A stretch of 64,000 nucleotides of DNA from Chloroflexi bacterium CFX4 (lineage in GTDB: Bacteria; Chloroflexota; Anaerolineae; Aggregatilineales; UBA2796). Under the pieces are notes generated by a model. The model had not been told where the DNA came from, ran no database searches, and saw only the letters and a list, made by a program, of their open reading frames with translations. The position numbers were made by a program, and so were the translations under genes. Position 1 is the first letter of the stretch; each line of letters opens with the position of its first letter. The stretch spans positions 41,231 to 105,230 of the forward strand of contig QWHC01000015.1 in the NCBI GenBank assembly GCA_021404685.1, read 5' to 3'. Of the stretch, positions 16,817 to 26,343 are shown piece after piece.

Positions 16817-18343
16817 CTATTCTTTGTCGCGTTCCCGAAGGTGGGGGTAAAGTAGTACCTCGCGGATGGTGTGCCGATCTGTCATCAGCATCACCAAACG
16901 ATCCACGCCCACCCCTACGCCACCATTCGGCGGCATTCCATAACGCATAGCACGCAGATAATCCTCATCCAGCGGCGCTTCGTCATCATCGCCTTCGCGG
17001 AATAGCTTTGCCATCTCAAGGAAGCGCTGTTCCTGATCAAGCGGATCGTTCAGCTCAGTGAAGGCGTTGCCGAACTCCATGCCGGCGATGTAGAACTCAA
17101 AACGCTGCACATGGAAGCGATCCGACGGTACGCTTTTGGCAAAGGGCGAAATATCACGCGGATAATCGAGGATAAAAGTCGGCTGGATCAGATTCGGCTC
17201 AACGAAATCGCCCATCAACTGCTCAATGTATTTACCCCAAGGCAGGTTAGGGCGCGTGGGCATGTCTTTAGCGCGCATGGCGTCATGGAGCGCGGCGGCT
17301 GTTGGATAATCCATATAATCTATGCCGCACGCTTCACGAATGGCCTCGCGCAGCGTGATGCGCCGCCACGGTGGCGCAAGGTCAATCAGGTTGCCGTCGT
17401 AGGTGATCTGGGTGCTGCCATGCACCTGCTGCGCGACGTATGCGATCAGCCGTTCGGTTAAAGCCATGCCGCCGTTGTAGTCAATATACGCCTTGTAGAA
17501 CTCCAGCATGGTGAATTCAGGATTGTGCTTGAAGCTGACACCTTCATTGCGAAAATCGCGCCCGATCTCGTAAACGCCATCATACATGCCGACCAACAGG
17601 CGCTTCAGGTAAAGCTCAAAGCTGATGCGTAGGTATAAATCCTGCTTAAGCTGATTGTGGTGCGTTATGAATGGACGCGCCGCCGCACCGCCATAGATCG
17701 CTTGCAAGATCGGCGTTTCAACCTCAAGGAAACCTTCCTCATCCAAGAAGCGGCGCAGCGCGCTGATGGTGCGCGCACGAATGCGGAACACTTGGCGTAC
17801 ATCGGCGTTCACGGCAAGGTCGGCATAGCGCTGGCGGTAACGTTCCTCAACATCGGTGAAGCCGCCATAGCTGACGGTTTGCCCTTCGATGGTTTGCTCT
17901 TTCACCACCGGCAGCGGGCTAAGCGCCTTTGCTAGGACGTGCAGCGCACGGACATCCACACTGATTTCGCCAGTGCGGGTGCGCGTCATGACGCCATCTG
18001 CCTGCACAAAGTCAAACAGGTCGAGATCGCGTTTGAACAGGTCGTAGGTTGGTTCACCCACATTATCTTGGCGGATGAACAACTGCACTCTGCCTGTGCC
18101 ATCTTCCACATGGGCAAACGAGACCTTGCCGCTGCTGCGGATGGCGCGCAGCCTGCCGCAGACCGAGACGGGAATCACTTCGGCAGCCTCGCCGCGCTTT
18201 TCCTGCGCCTCGAAAGCAGCAACCGCTTGGGCAATCGTATGCGTGCGCTGCACGCTGCCGGGAAAGGGATCAATGCCGCGTTCGCGCAGGCGTGTTAATT
18301 TTTCAAGGCGTTCTGCCTCTAGCTTGTTGGGTTGCCACGTCAT
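16817..18343 (-). CDS. lysS: Lysine--tRNA ligase (class II LysRS)
   Basis: It charges tRNA-Lys. The 508-residue length is standard. An N-terminal OB-fold (VSVCGRLRAIRSSGKVSFAHVEDGTGRVQLFI) is followed by the class II catalytic core: motif 1 (FLEVETPILQAIYGGAAARPF), motif 2 (FRNEGVSFKHNPEFTMLEFY) and motif 3 (GGVGVGVDRLVMLM). The candidate promoter -10 (TATAAT) lies 44 bp upstream. AAGGA is about 14 nt from the ATG, somewhat far, so the exact start is slightly uncertain. The plsC-type gene follows closely. Confidence 0.98.
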   Translation of the reverse strand: MTWQPNKLEAERLEKLTRLRERGIDPFPGSVQRTHTIAQAVAAFEAQEKRGEAAEVIPVSVCGRLRAIRSSGKVSFAHVEDGTGRVQLFIRQDNVGEPTYDLFKRDLDLFDFVQADGVMTRTRTGEISVDVRALHVLAKALSPLPVVKEQTIEGQTVSYGGFTDVEERYRQRYADLAVNADVRQVFRIRARTISALRRFLDEEGFLEVETPILQAIYGGAAARPFITHHNQLKQDLYLRISFELYLKRLLVGMYDGVYEIGRDFRNEGVSFKHNPEFTMLEFYKAYIDYNGGMALTERLIAYVAQQVHGSTQITYDGNLIDLAPPWRRITLREAIREACGIDYMDYPTAAALHDAMRAKDMPTRPNLPWGKYIEQLMGDFVEPNLIQPTFILDYPRDISPFAKSVPSDRFHVQRFEFYIAGMEFGNAFTELNDPLDQEQRFLEMAKLFREGDDDEAPLDEDYLRAMRYGMPPNGGVGVGVDRLVMLMTDRHTIREVLLYPHLRERDKE

Positions 18344-18386
18344 GACGGATTCAAGAGTCCTTCGTTTTAGGTTGCACAGTGCGTTT

Positions 18387-18392
18387 ATTATA
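18387..18392 (-). promoter_or_regulatory. Candidate -10 box of lysS
   Basis: A perfect TATAAT on the minus strand, 44 bp before the lysS start. No recognisable -35 lies 16-18 bp further upstream. Confidence 0.4.
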
Positions 18393-18563
18393 GCGCATCG
18401 CGGCGCGAACCGTGCTGTTTATTTTGGGCATCTTCTGACCGTTTTCAAAGGCTTTTAACAGCCTTATGGTATAGTTGCAAGGAAGCTCGCACTTTAGATT
18501 GGCACTACCATAAACTTTGGCATTTTAAATGCAGTCCTGATAGACTGATGGAGTGTGTCACTC

Positions 18564-20606
18564 ATGGCACCGACCTATATTCTGCCGCAGACAACAACGG
18601 TACCTTCTCAACGAATGCTCTTTCGGATAGTCCGTTGGGCATGTATTCTCTGGATGATCGTCCTCGCCAGCGTTGCGCTGCGTGCTTTGCCTGCCTACTA
18701 TGATGGCGTTGCGGCGCGCTTTTGTGTGCCAATTGAAGTTGCTTTAGAGGCTGCTCAGATCACCCTGAGCGCCTGCAATACCTATATGGCGCTTTTGGGA
18801 TATGGTATAGTTGCCTTCACCTTTGTGACCTCTGCCTTCATCTTTTGGAAACGCCCTACACAGTGGGATGGCTTGATCGGTGCCTGCACACCGTTGGCAT
18901 ATATCTGTACGGTAATTCGGTTTACGTATGACCTTGGCAGCGCACAGCCTGAATTTGTGGACGGCTTGTGGCTGCTGCAAATTGTCAATATAAGCCTAAC
19001 CCTGTTAGGTTTATTCACCTTGCCCACGGGACGTTTTATTCCCGCTTGGAGCAAGTGGATAATCATTGCTTATGCCGTCATGTTCATCCTTGCCACCTAT
19101 GATCAGCGCCTTACCGCGCTGGATGCCGTCAACCTCTCAATGCCTATCAATCGAATACTCGGCGCCCTCTGGGGTGTTGGGTTAATCGCTCAGATCTATC
19201 GCTTCAGGCGTTTCTCAACGCCTCAGCAGCGCCAACAAACCAAGCTAATGGTCTTTGGTGCTGTCTTTGCTTTTTTAGCCAATGGCTTTGTATTTGTTGT
19301 ACTTACCGATGTACTACAAACCAGTCTAGGCAATACACCTAACAACGGGCTTGCCGTCATTGCCTACTTTTTGGTGGTCACCAACCGCCTTTTGCTGATT
19401 GCGATCATCCCTATTTCATTTGCGGTGGCTATTTTACGCTACCGCCTGTGGGATATTGATCTGTTCATCAACCGCACTTTGGTCGTGGCAGCGCTTACAG
19501 TCATTCTGGGGCTGTTCTTCATAGGTTTGCTTGTGGTGGTGCAGCAAGGCGCACTGCTCCTGACGGGTGGCGATCAATCCAATCTTGCTATCGCAATTGC
19601 AGCGCTTGGTGTGGCGCTCTTATTCAACCCAATTCGGACGCGCCTGCAAACCTACATTGATCGCCGCTTTTATCCGCAGCACTTGGCACGCATTGAGGCA
19701 ATTGCAAGTATTGCGCCGCCCAAATTCGACACACGCACACGCCAAGAGATGCTAAACCAAGAAGCCATGCGTTTGCAGCAAGCCACCACCAAGACCTTCG
19801 GTGGCTACCGTTTGTTGGAGGCAATTGGTGCTGGCGGCATGGCAGAGGTTTACCGTGCCGAGCATATCGCTACCACAAAGATTGTGGCGCTCAAAACGCT
19901 TTTGAAGAACAGACTAGATGGCGATAGCAATCTGGCACGCTTTAACCGTGAAATACAGGTCATCAAACAACTGCAACATCCCAACATCGTGCAGCTTTAT
20001 GACTATGGCAAGCTGGGCGATACTTACTACATGGCGATGGAATATATTCCCGGCGTAGACCTCGCCCGTTACCTGAGCCAGGCAAAGCGCCTAACGCTGG
20101 CACAAGCACTGCCCATTTTGCGCGAGATCGCTGCCGCGCTGGATTTTGCACACGCCCAGCACTTTGTGCATCGGGATGTGAAGCCTTCTAATGTGCTGCT
20201 TGATCCAAATCCAATTCAGGAAGGCGCACAGTTTCGCGCTGTGCTGGCTGATTTTGGCATTGCTAAGGTGCTGACGGAACAGAGCCTGACGCAAGGCGGC
20301 AGCGTGATCGGCACCTTGGACTACATCGCACCTGAGCAGATTCTGGGCAGGCAGAGCATTGATCATCGGGCAGATATTTATGCGCTTGGCGCGTTAACCT
20401 ATCAGATGTTAACGGGCGAATTGCCCTTCAAGGCACAAAGCGTCGGCGCGCTGCTGATGGCACATTTGCAGAGCCCCGCACCTGATCCGCGCCACCTTGC
20501 CTCAGATTTGCCTGATCAGGCGGCACGTGCCATTTTGCGTGCCCTTGAGAAAGAACAGGATTCACGTCCCAAAAGCGCGGGCACCTTTGTGCAGATGTTG
20601 GGGTAA
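18564..20606 (+). CDS. Ser/Thr protein kinase with N-terminal multi-pass membrane module
   Basis: The ~680-residue protein starts with about nine to ten membrane helices (to about residue 355). The last ones end in INRTLVVAALTVILG and FNPIRTRLQTYIDRRFYP, a block otherwise typical of membrane sensor histidine kinases. A Hanks-type kinase domain follows: Gly loop GAGGMAEV (422-429), Lys in VALKTL (444), HRDVKPSN (Asp 538), DFG (563), APEQ (589). All catalytic residues are present. The kinase is at the C-terminus, the reverse of PknB-type kinases. GGAG lies 10 nt before this ATG; a GTG 9 bp upstream is a poorer start. It may phosphorylate cytoplasmic targets in response to a membrane signal. Confidence 0.9.
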   Translation: MAPTYILPQTTTVPSQRMLFRIVRWACILWMIVLASVALRALPAYYDGVAARFCVPIEVALEAAQITLSACNTYMALLGYGIVAFTFVTSAFIFWKRPTQWDGLIGACTPLAYICTVIRFTYDLGSAQPEFVDGLWLLQIVNISLTLLGLFTLPTGRFIPAWSKWIIIAYAVMFILATYDQRLTALDAVNLSMPINRILGALWGVGLIAQIYRFRRFSTPQQRQQTKLMVFGAVFAFLANGFVFVVLTDVLQTSLGNTPNNGLAVIAYFLVVTNRLLLIAIIPISFAVAILRYRLWDIDLFINRTLVVAALTVILGLFFIGLLVVVQQGALLLTGGDQSNLAIAIAALGVALLFNPIRTRLQTYIDRRFYPQHLARIEAIASIAPPKFDTRTRQEMLNQEAMRLQQATTKTFGGYRLLEAIGAGGMAEVYRAEHIATTKIVALKTLLKNRLDGDSNLARFNREIQVIKQLQHPNIVQLYDYGKLGDTYYMAMEYIPGVDLARYLSQAKRLTLAQALPILREIAAALDFAHAQHFVHRDVKPSNVLLDPNPIQEGAQFRAVLADFGIAKVLTEQSLTQGGSVIGTLDYIAPEQILGRQSIDHRADIYALGALTYQMLTGELPFKAQSVGALLMAHLQSPAPDPRHLASDLPDQAARAILRALEKEQDSRPKSAGTFVQMLG

Positions 20607-20639
20607 ACTTGTAGCATAAAGATAGAAGGATATTTACCC

Positions 20640-21728
20640 ATGCTTAAACTACGCTTTGTTACTATTCTGATTTGTGCGCTGTTGGTTGGTACGACCGCCT
20701 CAGCCAATGTGGCACAGCCTGAGCCGCCCGCCGCCCTTGCTGAACTTTCGGCAGGCTGGAATCAGATTCTGCCCGCTGGCGAGACCATCTGCTCACGTGG
20801 CACACCTTACGCTTTTTACGTCAACAGTGGCAAAGACCCACGTAAACTCCACATTCATTTTCTGGGTGGTGGCGCCTGCTGGAATGGCTTGAACTGCCGC
20901 GAGTCAGCAAGCCTGTTCACAGACGAGGTAATTTCCTATGATCGCATCTTGAACGATAAATCCTTAGTGCAAGGCGTTTTCGATCTGGAGCGCCCTGAAA
21001 ATCCGTTAGGTGAGTATGCCACCGTCTTGGTCTCTTACTGCACGGGCGATGTGCATGTGGGCAGCCGCACAGTGGAATACACACCAGAACTCACCATTCA
21101 GCACAAGGGCTATGTGAACGCACGCGCCGCACTCGATTGGGTCTACCAGAATTTCCCTGTTGCCGATAAGGTCTTAGTTAGTGGGTGCAGTGCTGGCAGC
21201 TATGGCGCGATCATGCACGCCAATAACATCTTCAGCCACTATCCACAGGCGATGCACCGCTTATTAGGCGATTCCGGCGTCGGCGTCATAACGCCACAAT
21301 GGGATGGCTTGGAAAAGTGGGGCTTCTACGACAATCTGGCAAAAGAATTGCCCGAACTGGCAGACGTAAAGCGCGATGAATTTATCATCAATCAACTGTA
21401 TGTCGCCAACAGTCAGCGCTACCCGGAGGCGCTTTTCACACAGTTCACGCCCGCCGCAGACCGCGTGCAGGCGATGTTCTATGGCTTGCAAGGCGGCACA
21501 GATTGGCAAGCCGGTATGTACGCACGCCTAGAGGCGCTTGAAGCACTGCCCAATTTCCGTGCGTTCATCAGCGGCGGCAGCGAACACTGCGTGCTGCCCT
21601 ATGATCGCTTCTACACCTATCAGGCGAACGGCGTGCCACTGCGCGACTGGGTGGACGATCTGATGAATGGCGAGGACGTGCCAACCTTGAAGTGTCAGAA
21701 CTGTGAAGTGCCTGAACTAACCTACTAG
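20640..21728 (+). CDS. Secreted pectin-acetylesterase/Notum-family hydrolase
   Basis: A 362-residue exported alpha/beta hydrolase. The signal peptide is MLKLRFVTILICALLVGTTASAN. The fold signatures of the pectinacetylesterase family (PF03283) are GGGACWNGLNC near the oxyanion region, the nucleophile elbow VSGCSAGSYGAIMHA (catalytic Ser) and GGSEHCVLPYDRFY (catalytic His). Several Cys suggest disulfides. The true substrate is unknown: bacterial members need not act on pectin. AAGGA lies 9 nt before the ATG, 33 bp after the kinase gene, so the two could be co-transcribed. A strong hairpin follows the stop. Confidence 0.87.
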   Translation: MLKLRFVTILICALLVGTTASANVAQPEPPAALAELSAGWNQILPAGETICSRGTPYAFYVNSGKDPRKLHIHFLGGGACWNGLNCRESASLFTDEVISYDRILNDKSLVQGVFDLERPENPLGEYATVLVSYCTGDVHVGSRTVEYTPELTIQHKGYVNARAALDWVYQNFPVADKVLVSGCSAGSYGAIMHANNIFSHYPQAMHRLLGDSGVGVITPQWDGLEKWGFYDNLAKELPELADVKRDEFIINQLYVANSQRYPEALFTQFTPAADRVQAMFYGLQGGTDWQAGMYARLEALEALPNFRAFISGGSEHCVLPYDRFYTYQANGVPLRDWVDDLMNGEDVPTLKCQNCEVPELTY

Positions 21729-21737
21729 GCAACTAAA

Positions 21738-21770
21738 ACAGCGGAGGCTCTAGCGTAGAGCGTCCGCTGT
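21738..21770 (-). terminator. Strong intrinsic terminator between convergent genes
   Basis: ACAGCGGA/TCCGCTGT (8 bp) continues after one G-G mismatch into GCTCTA/TAGAGC (6 bp) with a 3-nt loop. On the minus strand TTTTAG follows the stem, fitting a terminator for the ABC exporter operon. It may also stop the plus-strand esterase transcript. Confidence 0.8.
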
Positions 21771-21773
21771 GCA

Positions 21774-23744
21774 TTAAGCCGGTAAGACAACCGCTTGGCT
21801 AGGTGTGCCGCCGCTTTCCGCCTGATCTTGGCGGCGGAACTGGCTCATGTACAAGTCGTAGTAGGCGCCTTTGTGCGCCAAAAGTTCGGTGTGTGTGCCG
21901 CGCTCGATGATCTGCCCATCCTTGACAAACAGCACCTGATCGGCGTTGCGAATGGTGCTGAGCCGATGCGCGATCACAAAGCTAGTGCGCCCGTGCAGCA
22001 GTTTTTCCAACGCCTTTTGGATAATGCGCTCAGTGCGCGTATCCACGCTAGAGGTTGCCTCATCAAGGATCAGGATGCGCGGATTGTTCAAGGCAGCCCG
22101 TGCGATGGCGATCAGTTGGCGCTGCCCTTGGCTTAAGCCGCCGCCGCGCTCACCCAGCACGGTGTGGTAGCCTTCCGGCAAGCGCTCAATGAACTGATCC
22201 GCTGCCACCAACTTCGCCGCCGCGATCACTTCCTCGTCGGTTGCTTCGGGCTTGCCGTAGCGGATGTTGTTCAGGATCGTATCGGCGAACAGGAAGCTGT
22301 CTTGCAGCACAATGCCGATCTGACCGCGCAAGCTATCCAGCGTCACCTCACGCACATCGGTGCCATCAATCTTCACTGCGCCACCCGAAACATCATAGAA
22401 ACGCGGAATCAGGTTGATGATGGTCGTCTTGCCCGCGCCCGTCGGACCGACAATGGCGATGGTCTGCCCTGCCTCAGCGTTCAGCGTAATGCCGCGCAAT
22501 ACAGGCTCACCTTGTTTGTATTCGGCGCGCACGTCCACAAACGCCACGTCACCTTTGATGTCTGCCAGCGGACGTGCATTCGGCGCATCTTCAAAGTCAG
22601 GCTGGGTATCCATCAGACCGAAAATGCGCTCACCACCTGCAATGGCGCTCTGGATGTTCGTCCACAACAACGCGATTTGCTGAATGGGTTGGTTAAAGCG
22701 CTGCACATATTGTAAAAAGGCAAAGACTGTGCCAAGCGAGATAACCGTGCCAAACAGCGGCTCATCCCGAAAGACGGCAATCCCACCGACCACCACCACA
22801 ATCGCAATTGCCACAAAACCAAGCGCTTCCAGCGTTGGCGTCAGCGCACTGGTGAAGCTGGCGGCACGCACATTGGCATCGCGGTTGGCGGCGTTCACGC
22901 GCATAAACTCGGCGATGTTCTCATCTTCGCGGCTGAACGCCTGTGCCTCGCGCACGCCAGCGATGCTCTCTTGCAGGTCGGCATTGACGTTACCCATCTG
23001 CTGGCGGCTGCGCCGAAATGCCTTGCGCGCTTGGCTGCTGAAGTAGAGCGTTGCGGCGAACATAAATGGCACTGCCGAAAGGCTGAGCAGCGCATAAACG
23101 ACGTTTGCCTGAAGCATCTTGATCACGATCCAACCCATCAGCAGCACGCCACTTGCCACGCTGACCAGAGCAAAGTTGAGCGTCTGTTGAATGGTGTCAA
23201 TATCGCTGGTCAGGCGGCTCATGATGTTGCCCACTTCGTTTTCGGCGTAAAAGCGCAGCGAAAGGCGGTGCATGTGCTTGAACAAGTCTTGCCGCATGGC
23301 GTACAGCACATGCTGACCCGTCCAGTTCATCAGGTAGAACATAACGCCACTCATGACCGCGCCACCCAGAAAGAGCATCGCCAACACACCGACCAAACCA
23401 AGCAAACCGCTCACTTTGGCATCACGGATAGCTGTCTCGCGTTGGGCAGCGCTCAGGCTTTCGTCGGCAGTTAGGCGCGCTTCAATGGCGCGTGCGTCGT
23501 CTTTGGTATAGGTGCAGACCGTCCCCGGTCGTGGGAACAGGTAGCAATCCACAGCCTGCCCGATCAGTTCCGGCGCGGTGACTTGTGTCCACGTCGTGGC
23601 GATAATCAGTCCCGCCACAATCAAGAGCATCACCCAATAGCGCCCAAAGTAGCGCCCAAAGCGCGCTAGCGTCGCGCCCAGATTCTTCGGCTTGCTCACT
23701 TCGCGTTCCATCAGACGGCGTGCGCCGTCCATACCACCCATCAT
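21774..23744 (-). CDS. ABC exporter half-transporter B (canonical ATPase site)
   Basis: A 656-residue multidrug-type half-transporter with a six-helix membrane domain (to about residue 360) and a C-terminal nucleotide-binding domain. Walker A is GPTGAGKTT, the Q-loop is in IGIVLQDSF, the signature is LSQGQRQ, Walker B is LILDEATSSVD with the catalytic Glu, and the switch His is in AHRLST. An extracytoplasmic loop between the first two helices carries two Cys (VDCYLFPRPGTVC). GGGAG precedes the start. It begins 24 bp after half-transporter A, so the two surely pair. Substrate unknown; a lipid or drug is likely given the MarR regulator upstream. Confidence 0.93.
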   Translation of the reverse strand: MMGGMDGARRLMEREVSKPKNLGATLARFGRYFGRYWVMLLIVAGLIIATTWTQVTAPELIGQAVDCYLFPRPGTVCTYTKDDARAIEARLTADESLSAAQRETAIRDAKVSGLLGLVGVLAMLFLGGAVMSGVMFYLMNWTGQHVLYAMRQDLFKHMHRLSLRFYAENEVGNIMSRLTSDIDTIQQTLNFALVSVASGVLLMGWIVIKMLQANVVYALLSLSAVPFMFAATLYFSSQARKAFRRSRQQMGNVNADLQESIAGVREAQAFSREDENIAEFMRVNAANRDANVRAASFTSALTPTLEALGFVAIAIVVVVGGIAVFRDEPLFGTVISLGTVFAFLQYVQRFNQPIQQIALLWTNIQSAIAGGERIFGLMDTQPDFEDAPNARPLADIKGDVAFVDVRAEYKQGEPVLRGITLNAEAGQTIAIVGPTGAGKTTIINLIPRFYDVSGGAVKIDGTDVREVTLDSLRGQIGIVLQDSFLFADTILNNIRYGKPEATDEEVIAAAKLVAADQFIERLPEGYHTVLGERGGGLSQGQRQLIAIARAALNNPRILILDEATSSVDTRTERIIQKALEKLLHGRTSFVIAHRLSTIRNADQVLFVKDGQIIERGTHTELLAHKGAYYDLYMSQFRRQDQAESGGTPSQAVVLPA

Positions 23745-23768
23745 AGCGAAAATGCTCCCTTTCCGCGC

Positions 23769-25679
23769 TTAGGCGGCAACACTCTCATCAAGTTCGGCAT
23801 CGCCCACCAGTTGTGAGCTGTAGATTTCGGCGTAGATTTCGCTGGTTTCCAGCAGTTCTTCGTGCGTGCCGCTAGCAACCAAGCGCCCTTTATCCAGCAC
23901 CAAGATTTGGTCAGCGTTCAGCACGGTGCTAATGCGCTGCGCGATCACAAAACTGGTGCGCCCTTCCATCAGGTGATCGAGCGCCTTCTGGATGTGATAC
24001 TCCGTCACAAGGTCTACACTGCTGGTCGAATCGTCTAGGATCAGCAAGCGCGGATTGAGCAGCAAAGCGCGTGCGATGGCGATGCGCTGCTTTTGTCCGC
24101 CGCTGAGCGTTGCGCCGCGCTCACCAACAGGCGTATCGTAGCCTTGCGGAAAACTCATGATGAACTCATGTGCGCTGGCTGCCTTTGCCGCTGCGATCAC
24201 TTCCTCTAAGGTTGCCTCGGGCTTGCCAAAGGCAATGTTCTCACGGATGCTGCCGCTAAAGAGATTTGTCTCTTGCAGCACGATGCCTATCTGGCTGCGG
24301 AGGCTTTCAAGGGTCACTTTGCGCACGTCTGTGCCATCAATCAGCACGGCACCTTCGCTCACATCGTAGAAGCGTGGGATCAGGTTGATGATCGTCGTTT
24401 TGCCGCTGCCGGTGGCGCCGAGCAGCGCGATTGTCTGTCCGGGCTGCGCGGTGAAGCTGACTTCGCTCAGCACAGGCGCGCTGGAGCCAAAGTAGCGGAA
24501 GGTGACGTTCTTAAAGTCCACCTGCCCTTTGATCTCGCCCAACGGCTGCGCGTTGGGTGCGTCGGTCACATCGCTCTTGGCGTCCAGAATCTCGAAAATG
24601 CGCCCAGCAGAGGCAGAGGCTTGCGCCATCAGCGAGATGATGAAGCCAAGCTGACCAATTGGGAAAAAGACGTAGATCAGGTAGAGGCTGAAGCTCTGGT
24701 ACTCGCCCAAGTTCAGCGTGCCGCCGATGATCTGGCTGCCGCCGAAATACAGCACCACTGCCTGACCCATCTGCGCCACCAGAAAGACCAACGGGAACAA
24801 AAACGACAGCACGCGCCCAACCTTTAGCTGCCATGCCATTTGATCAAGTGCGGCAGCGCTAAAACGTGCCTGCTCTTGGCGTTCGCGCACAAATGCCTTC
24901 ACAACCTTGATGCCAGCAAGGTTTTCTTGCAATATGGTGTTCACTTTGGAGATGCGGATTTGCACCTGCACAAAGAGCGGCTGGCTGACCGCGCCAAAGA
25001 TCATGAACAGGATCAGGGCAATGGGCAGGATGGGCAGCACAGTGAGAGTCAAGCGCCAATTGGTGAACGCCAAGATGATCAGCGTGACGCCGAGCAGCAA
25101 GAATGCCTGCGCCGCCAGCACCAAGCCCTGCGCGATGAACAAACGCAGCTTTTCCACGTCATCGGTGGCGCGTGTCATCAACTGCCCGGTCTGGTTGCGA
25201 TCATGGTAGCTGAACGAAAGGCGCTGAATTTTGGCGTAAATCTCATTCCGCAGATCAAAGGCGATGCCTTGCGAAGTTTTTTCCGCCATGTATGCCTGCA
25301 CAAACGAGAACAAGCCGCGCATGACGGCGAACGCAATGATGATCAACGCCGCCGTGATCATGATGCCTTCCGCATTTGCCTGATCAGCGCGCAGTTGATC
25401 GAGCGTGGTCCCAGCGGCAGCCGCTGCTAGGCTCTGCCCAACTTGTGGCAGTTTCAAGATTGTGTTGGCAGTTGCGCCGCGTGTCACAGCATCTATGATA
25501 TTCTGGACAAGCTGTGGCACCGCTAACTGCGCCAACGTAGCAATCACCAGCGCACCATAAGCGATCATGGTCGAGCGGCGCTGCTTGCCAAGATAGCCAA
25601 TAGCGCGCAGCAAACCGCCATTGGTTGGCGCTTTAGGACGCCCACGCCTACCCTGTGCAAAAGAAGGTTGTGCTTGCAC
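23769..25679 (-). CDS. ABC exporter half-transporter A (degenerate ATPase site)
   Basis: A 636-residue half-transporter, partner of the next gene. The membrane domain covers about residues 35-340. The nucleotide-binding domain has Walker A GATGSGKTT, signature LSGGQKQR and Walker B LLILDDSTSSVD, where Asp replaces the catalytic Glu, and AQRIST instead of the usual AHRxS, so the switch His is also lost. In known heterodimeric exporters (TM287/288, BmrCD type) exactly such substitutions mark the degenerate site. The start is GTG, with AAAGGGA 7 nt upstream. It follows the MarR gene by 32 bp. Confidence 0.93.
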   Translation of the reverse strand: MQAQPSFAQGRRGRPKAPTNGGLLRAIGYLGKQRRSTMIAYGALVIATLAQLAVPQLVQNIIDAVTRGATANTILKLPQVGQSLAAAAAGTTLDQLRADQANAEGIMITAALIIIAFAVMRGLFSFVQAYMAEKTSQGIAFDLRNEIYAKIQRLSFSYHDRNQTGQLMTRATDDVEKLRLFIAQGLVLAAQAFLLLGVTLIILAFTNWRLTLTVLPILPIALILFMIFGAVSQPLFVQVQIRISKVNTILQENLAGIKVVKAFVRERQEQARFSAAALDQMAWQLKVGRVLSFLFPLVFLVAQMGQAVVLYFGGSQIIGGTLNLGEYQSFSLYLIYVFFPIGQLGFIISLMAQASASAGRIFEILDAKSDVTDAPNAQPLGEIKGQVDFKNVTFRYFGSSAPVLSEVSFTAQPGQTIALLGATGSGKTTIINLIPRFYDVSEGAVLIDGTDVRKVTLESLRSQIGIVLQETNLFSGSIRENIAFGKPEATLEEVIAAAKAASAHEFIMSFPQGYDTPVGERGATLSGGQKQRIAIARALLLNPRLLILDDSTSSVDLVTEYHIQKALDHLMEGRTSFVIAQRISTVLNADQILVLDKGRLVASGTHEELLETSEIYAEIYSSQLVGDAELDESVAA

Positions 25680-25711
25680 GGTTATTTCCCTTTCCGAACA
25701 GTTGTTGAGAG

Positions 25712-26224
25712 TTACTCGGTTGTGTGGCGCAGATTCAGATGTCCCTGAACAATCTCGGCGATGCGCGCCTCGACTTCTGCTGGCGAATCGGACATATTGG
25801 CAGCAATTTGGCGCAGCAGCGTGAGCAGCGTCGTTCGTTGGTCGCTACTCAATGCCTGCCATGCCTTGTGATAAGAATCTTGATAGGGCTGGCAGGCTAA
25901 GGCATTGATGACGACCCTGCCTTCTTCCGTCAGCGAGAGCTGTATGCGGCGGCGGTCGCTCGGATCGCGTTCGCGGTGGACATAGCCTTGTTTCACCAGT
26001 GCATCCACCACCGGCACAAGCGTTGCCGAAGAAAGCAGCATTCGCTGGCTCAACTCGCTTAAACTTCGCGTGCCGTGCCACAGAACGCGCAGCACACCAT
26101 ATTGCAGACCGCTGAGCGGAATCGCCTGCTGTCTAAGGTGTTCGTCCAGATCATGGATGACCATCTTAAACATCCAGTTGAACAGGACTCGCGTCTCGAT
26201 CTCCAATGGATCAGGTGGCGGCAT
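25712..26224 (-). CDS. MarR-family transcriptional regulator
   Basis: A winged-helix dimeric repressor of about 170 residues, probably controlling the ABC exporter genes that follow on the same strand. Helix-turn-helix: SLSELSQRMLLSSATLVPVVDALVKQGYV; wing: RERDPSDRRRIQLSLTEEGR, with the family DxRxxxLxLT motif. A TTG five codons upstream is an alternative start; neither start has a good Shine-Dalgarno. Autoregulation from the strong promoter just upstream is expected for the family, but no operator was confirmed. Confidence 0.92.
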   Translation of the reverse strand: MPPPDPLEIETRVLFNWMFKMVIHDLDEHLRQQAIPLSGLQYGVLRVLWHGTRSLSELSQRMLLSSATLVPVVDALVKQGYVHRERDPSDRRRIQLSLTEEGRVVINALACQPYQDSYHKAWQALSSDQRTTLLTLLRQIAANMSDSPAEVEARIAEIVQGHLNLRHTTE

Positions 26225-26272
26225 TTCGTTTGGGCTCAAATGATTTGTATCCTAACTATTTTGACAAAGCAC

Positions 26273-26301
26273 ATTATGTGGGCGAATCAATCTTCTGTCA
26301 A
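26273..26301 (-). promoter_or_regulatory. Strong sigma70-type promoter of the marR-ABC exporter operon
   Basis: On the minus strand TTGACA (26296-26301) is separated by exactly 17 bp from CATAAT (26273-26278). This is the best consensus promoter in the window. It leaves a leader of roughly 40 nt before the MarR start; the leader contains TTTGT and ACAAA arms that could be part of an operator. Confidence 0.8.
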
Positions 26302-26343
26302 GCGGCAAGTTGAAAGGGGAGAAAATCTTGTGGCGGCAACAGG

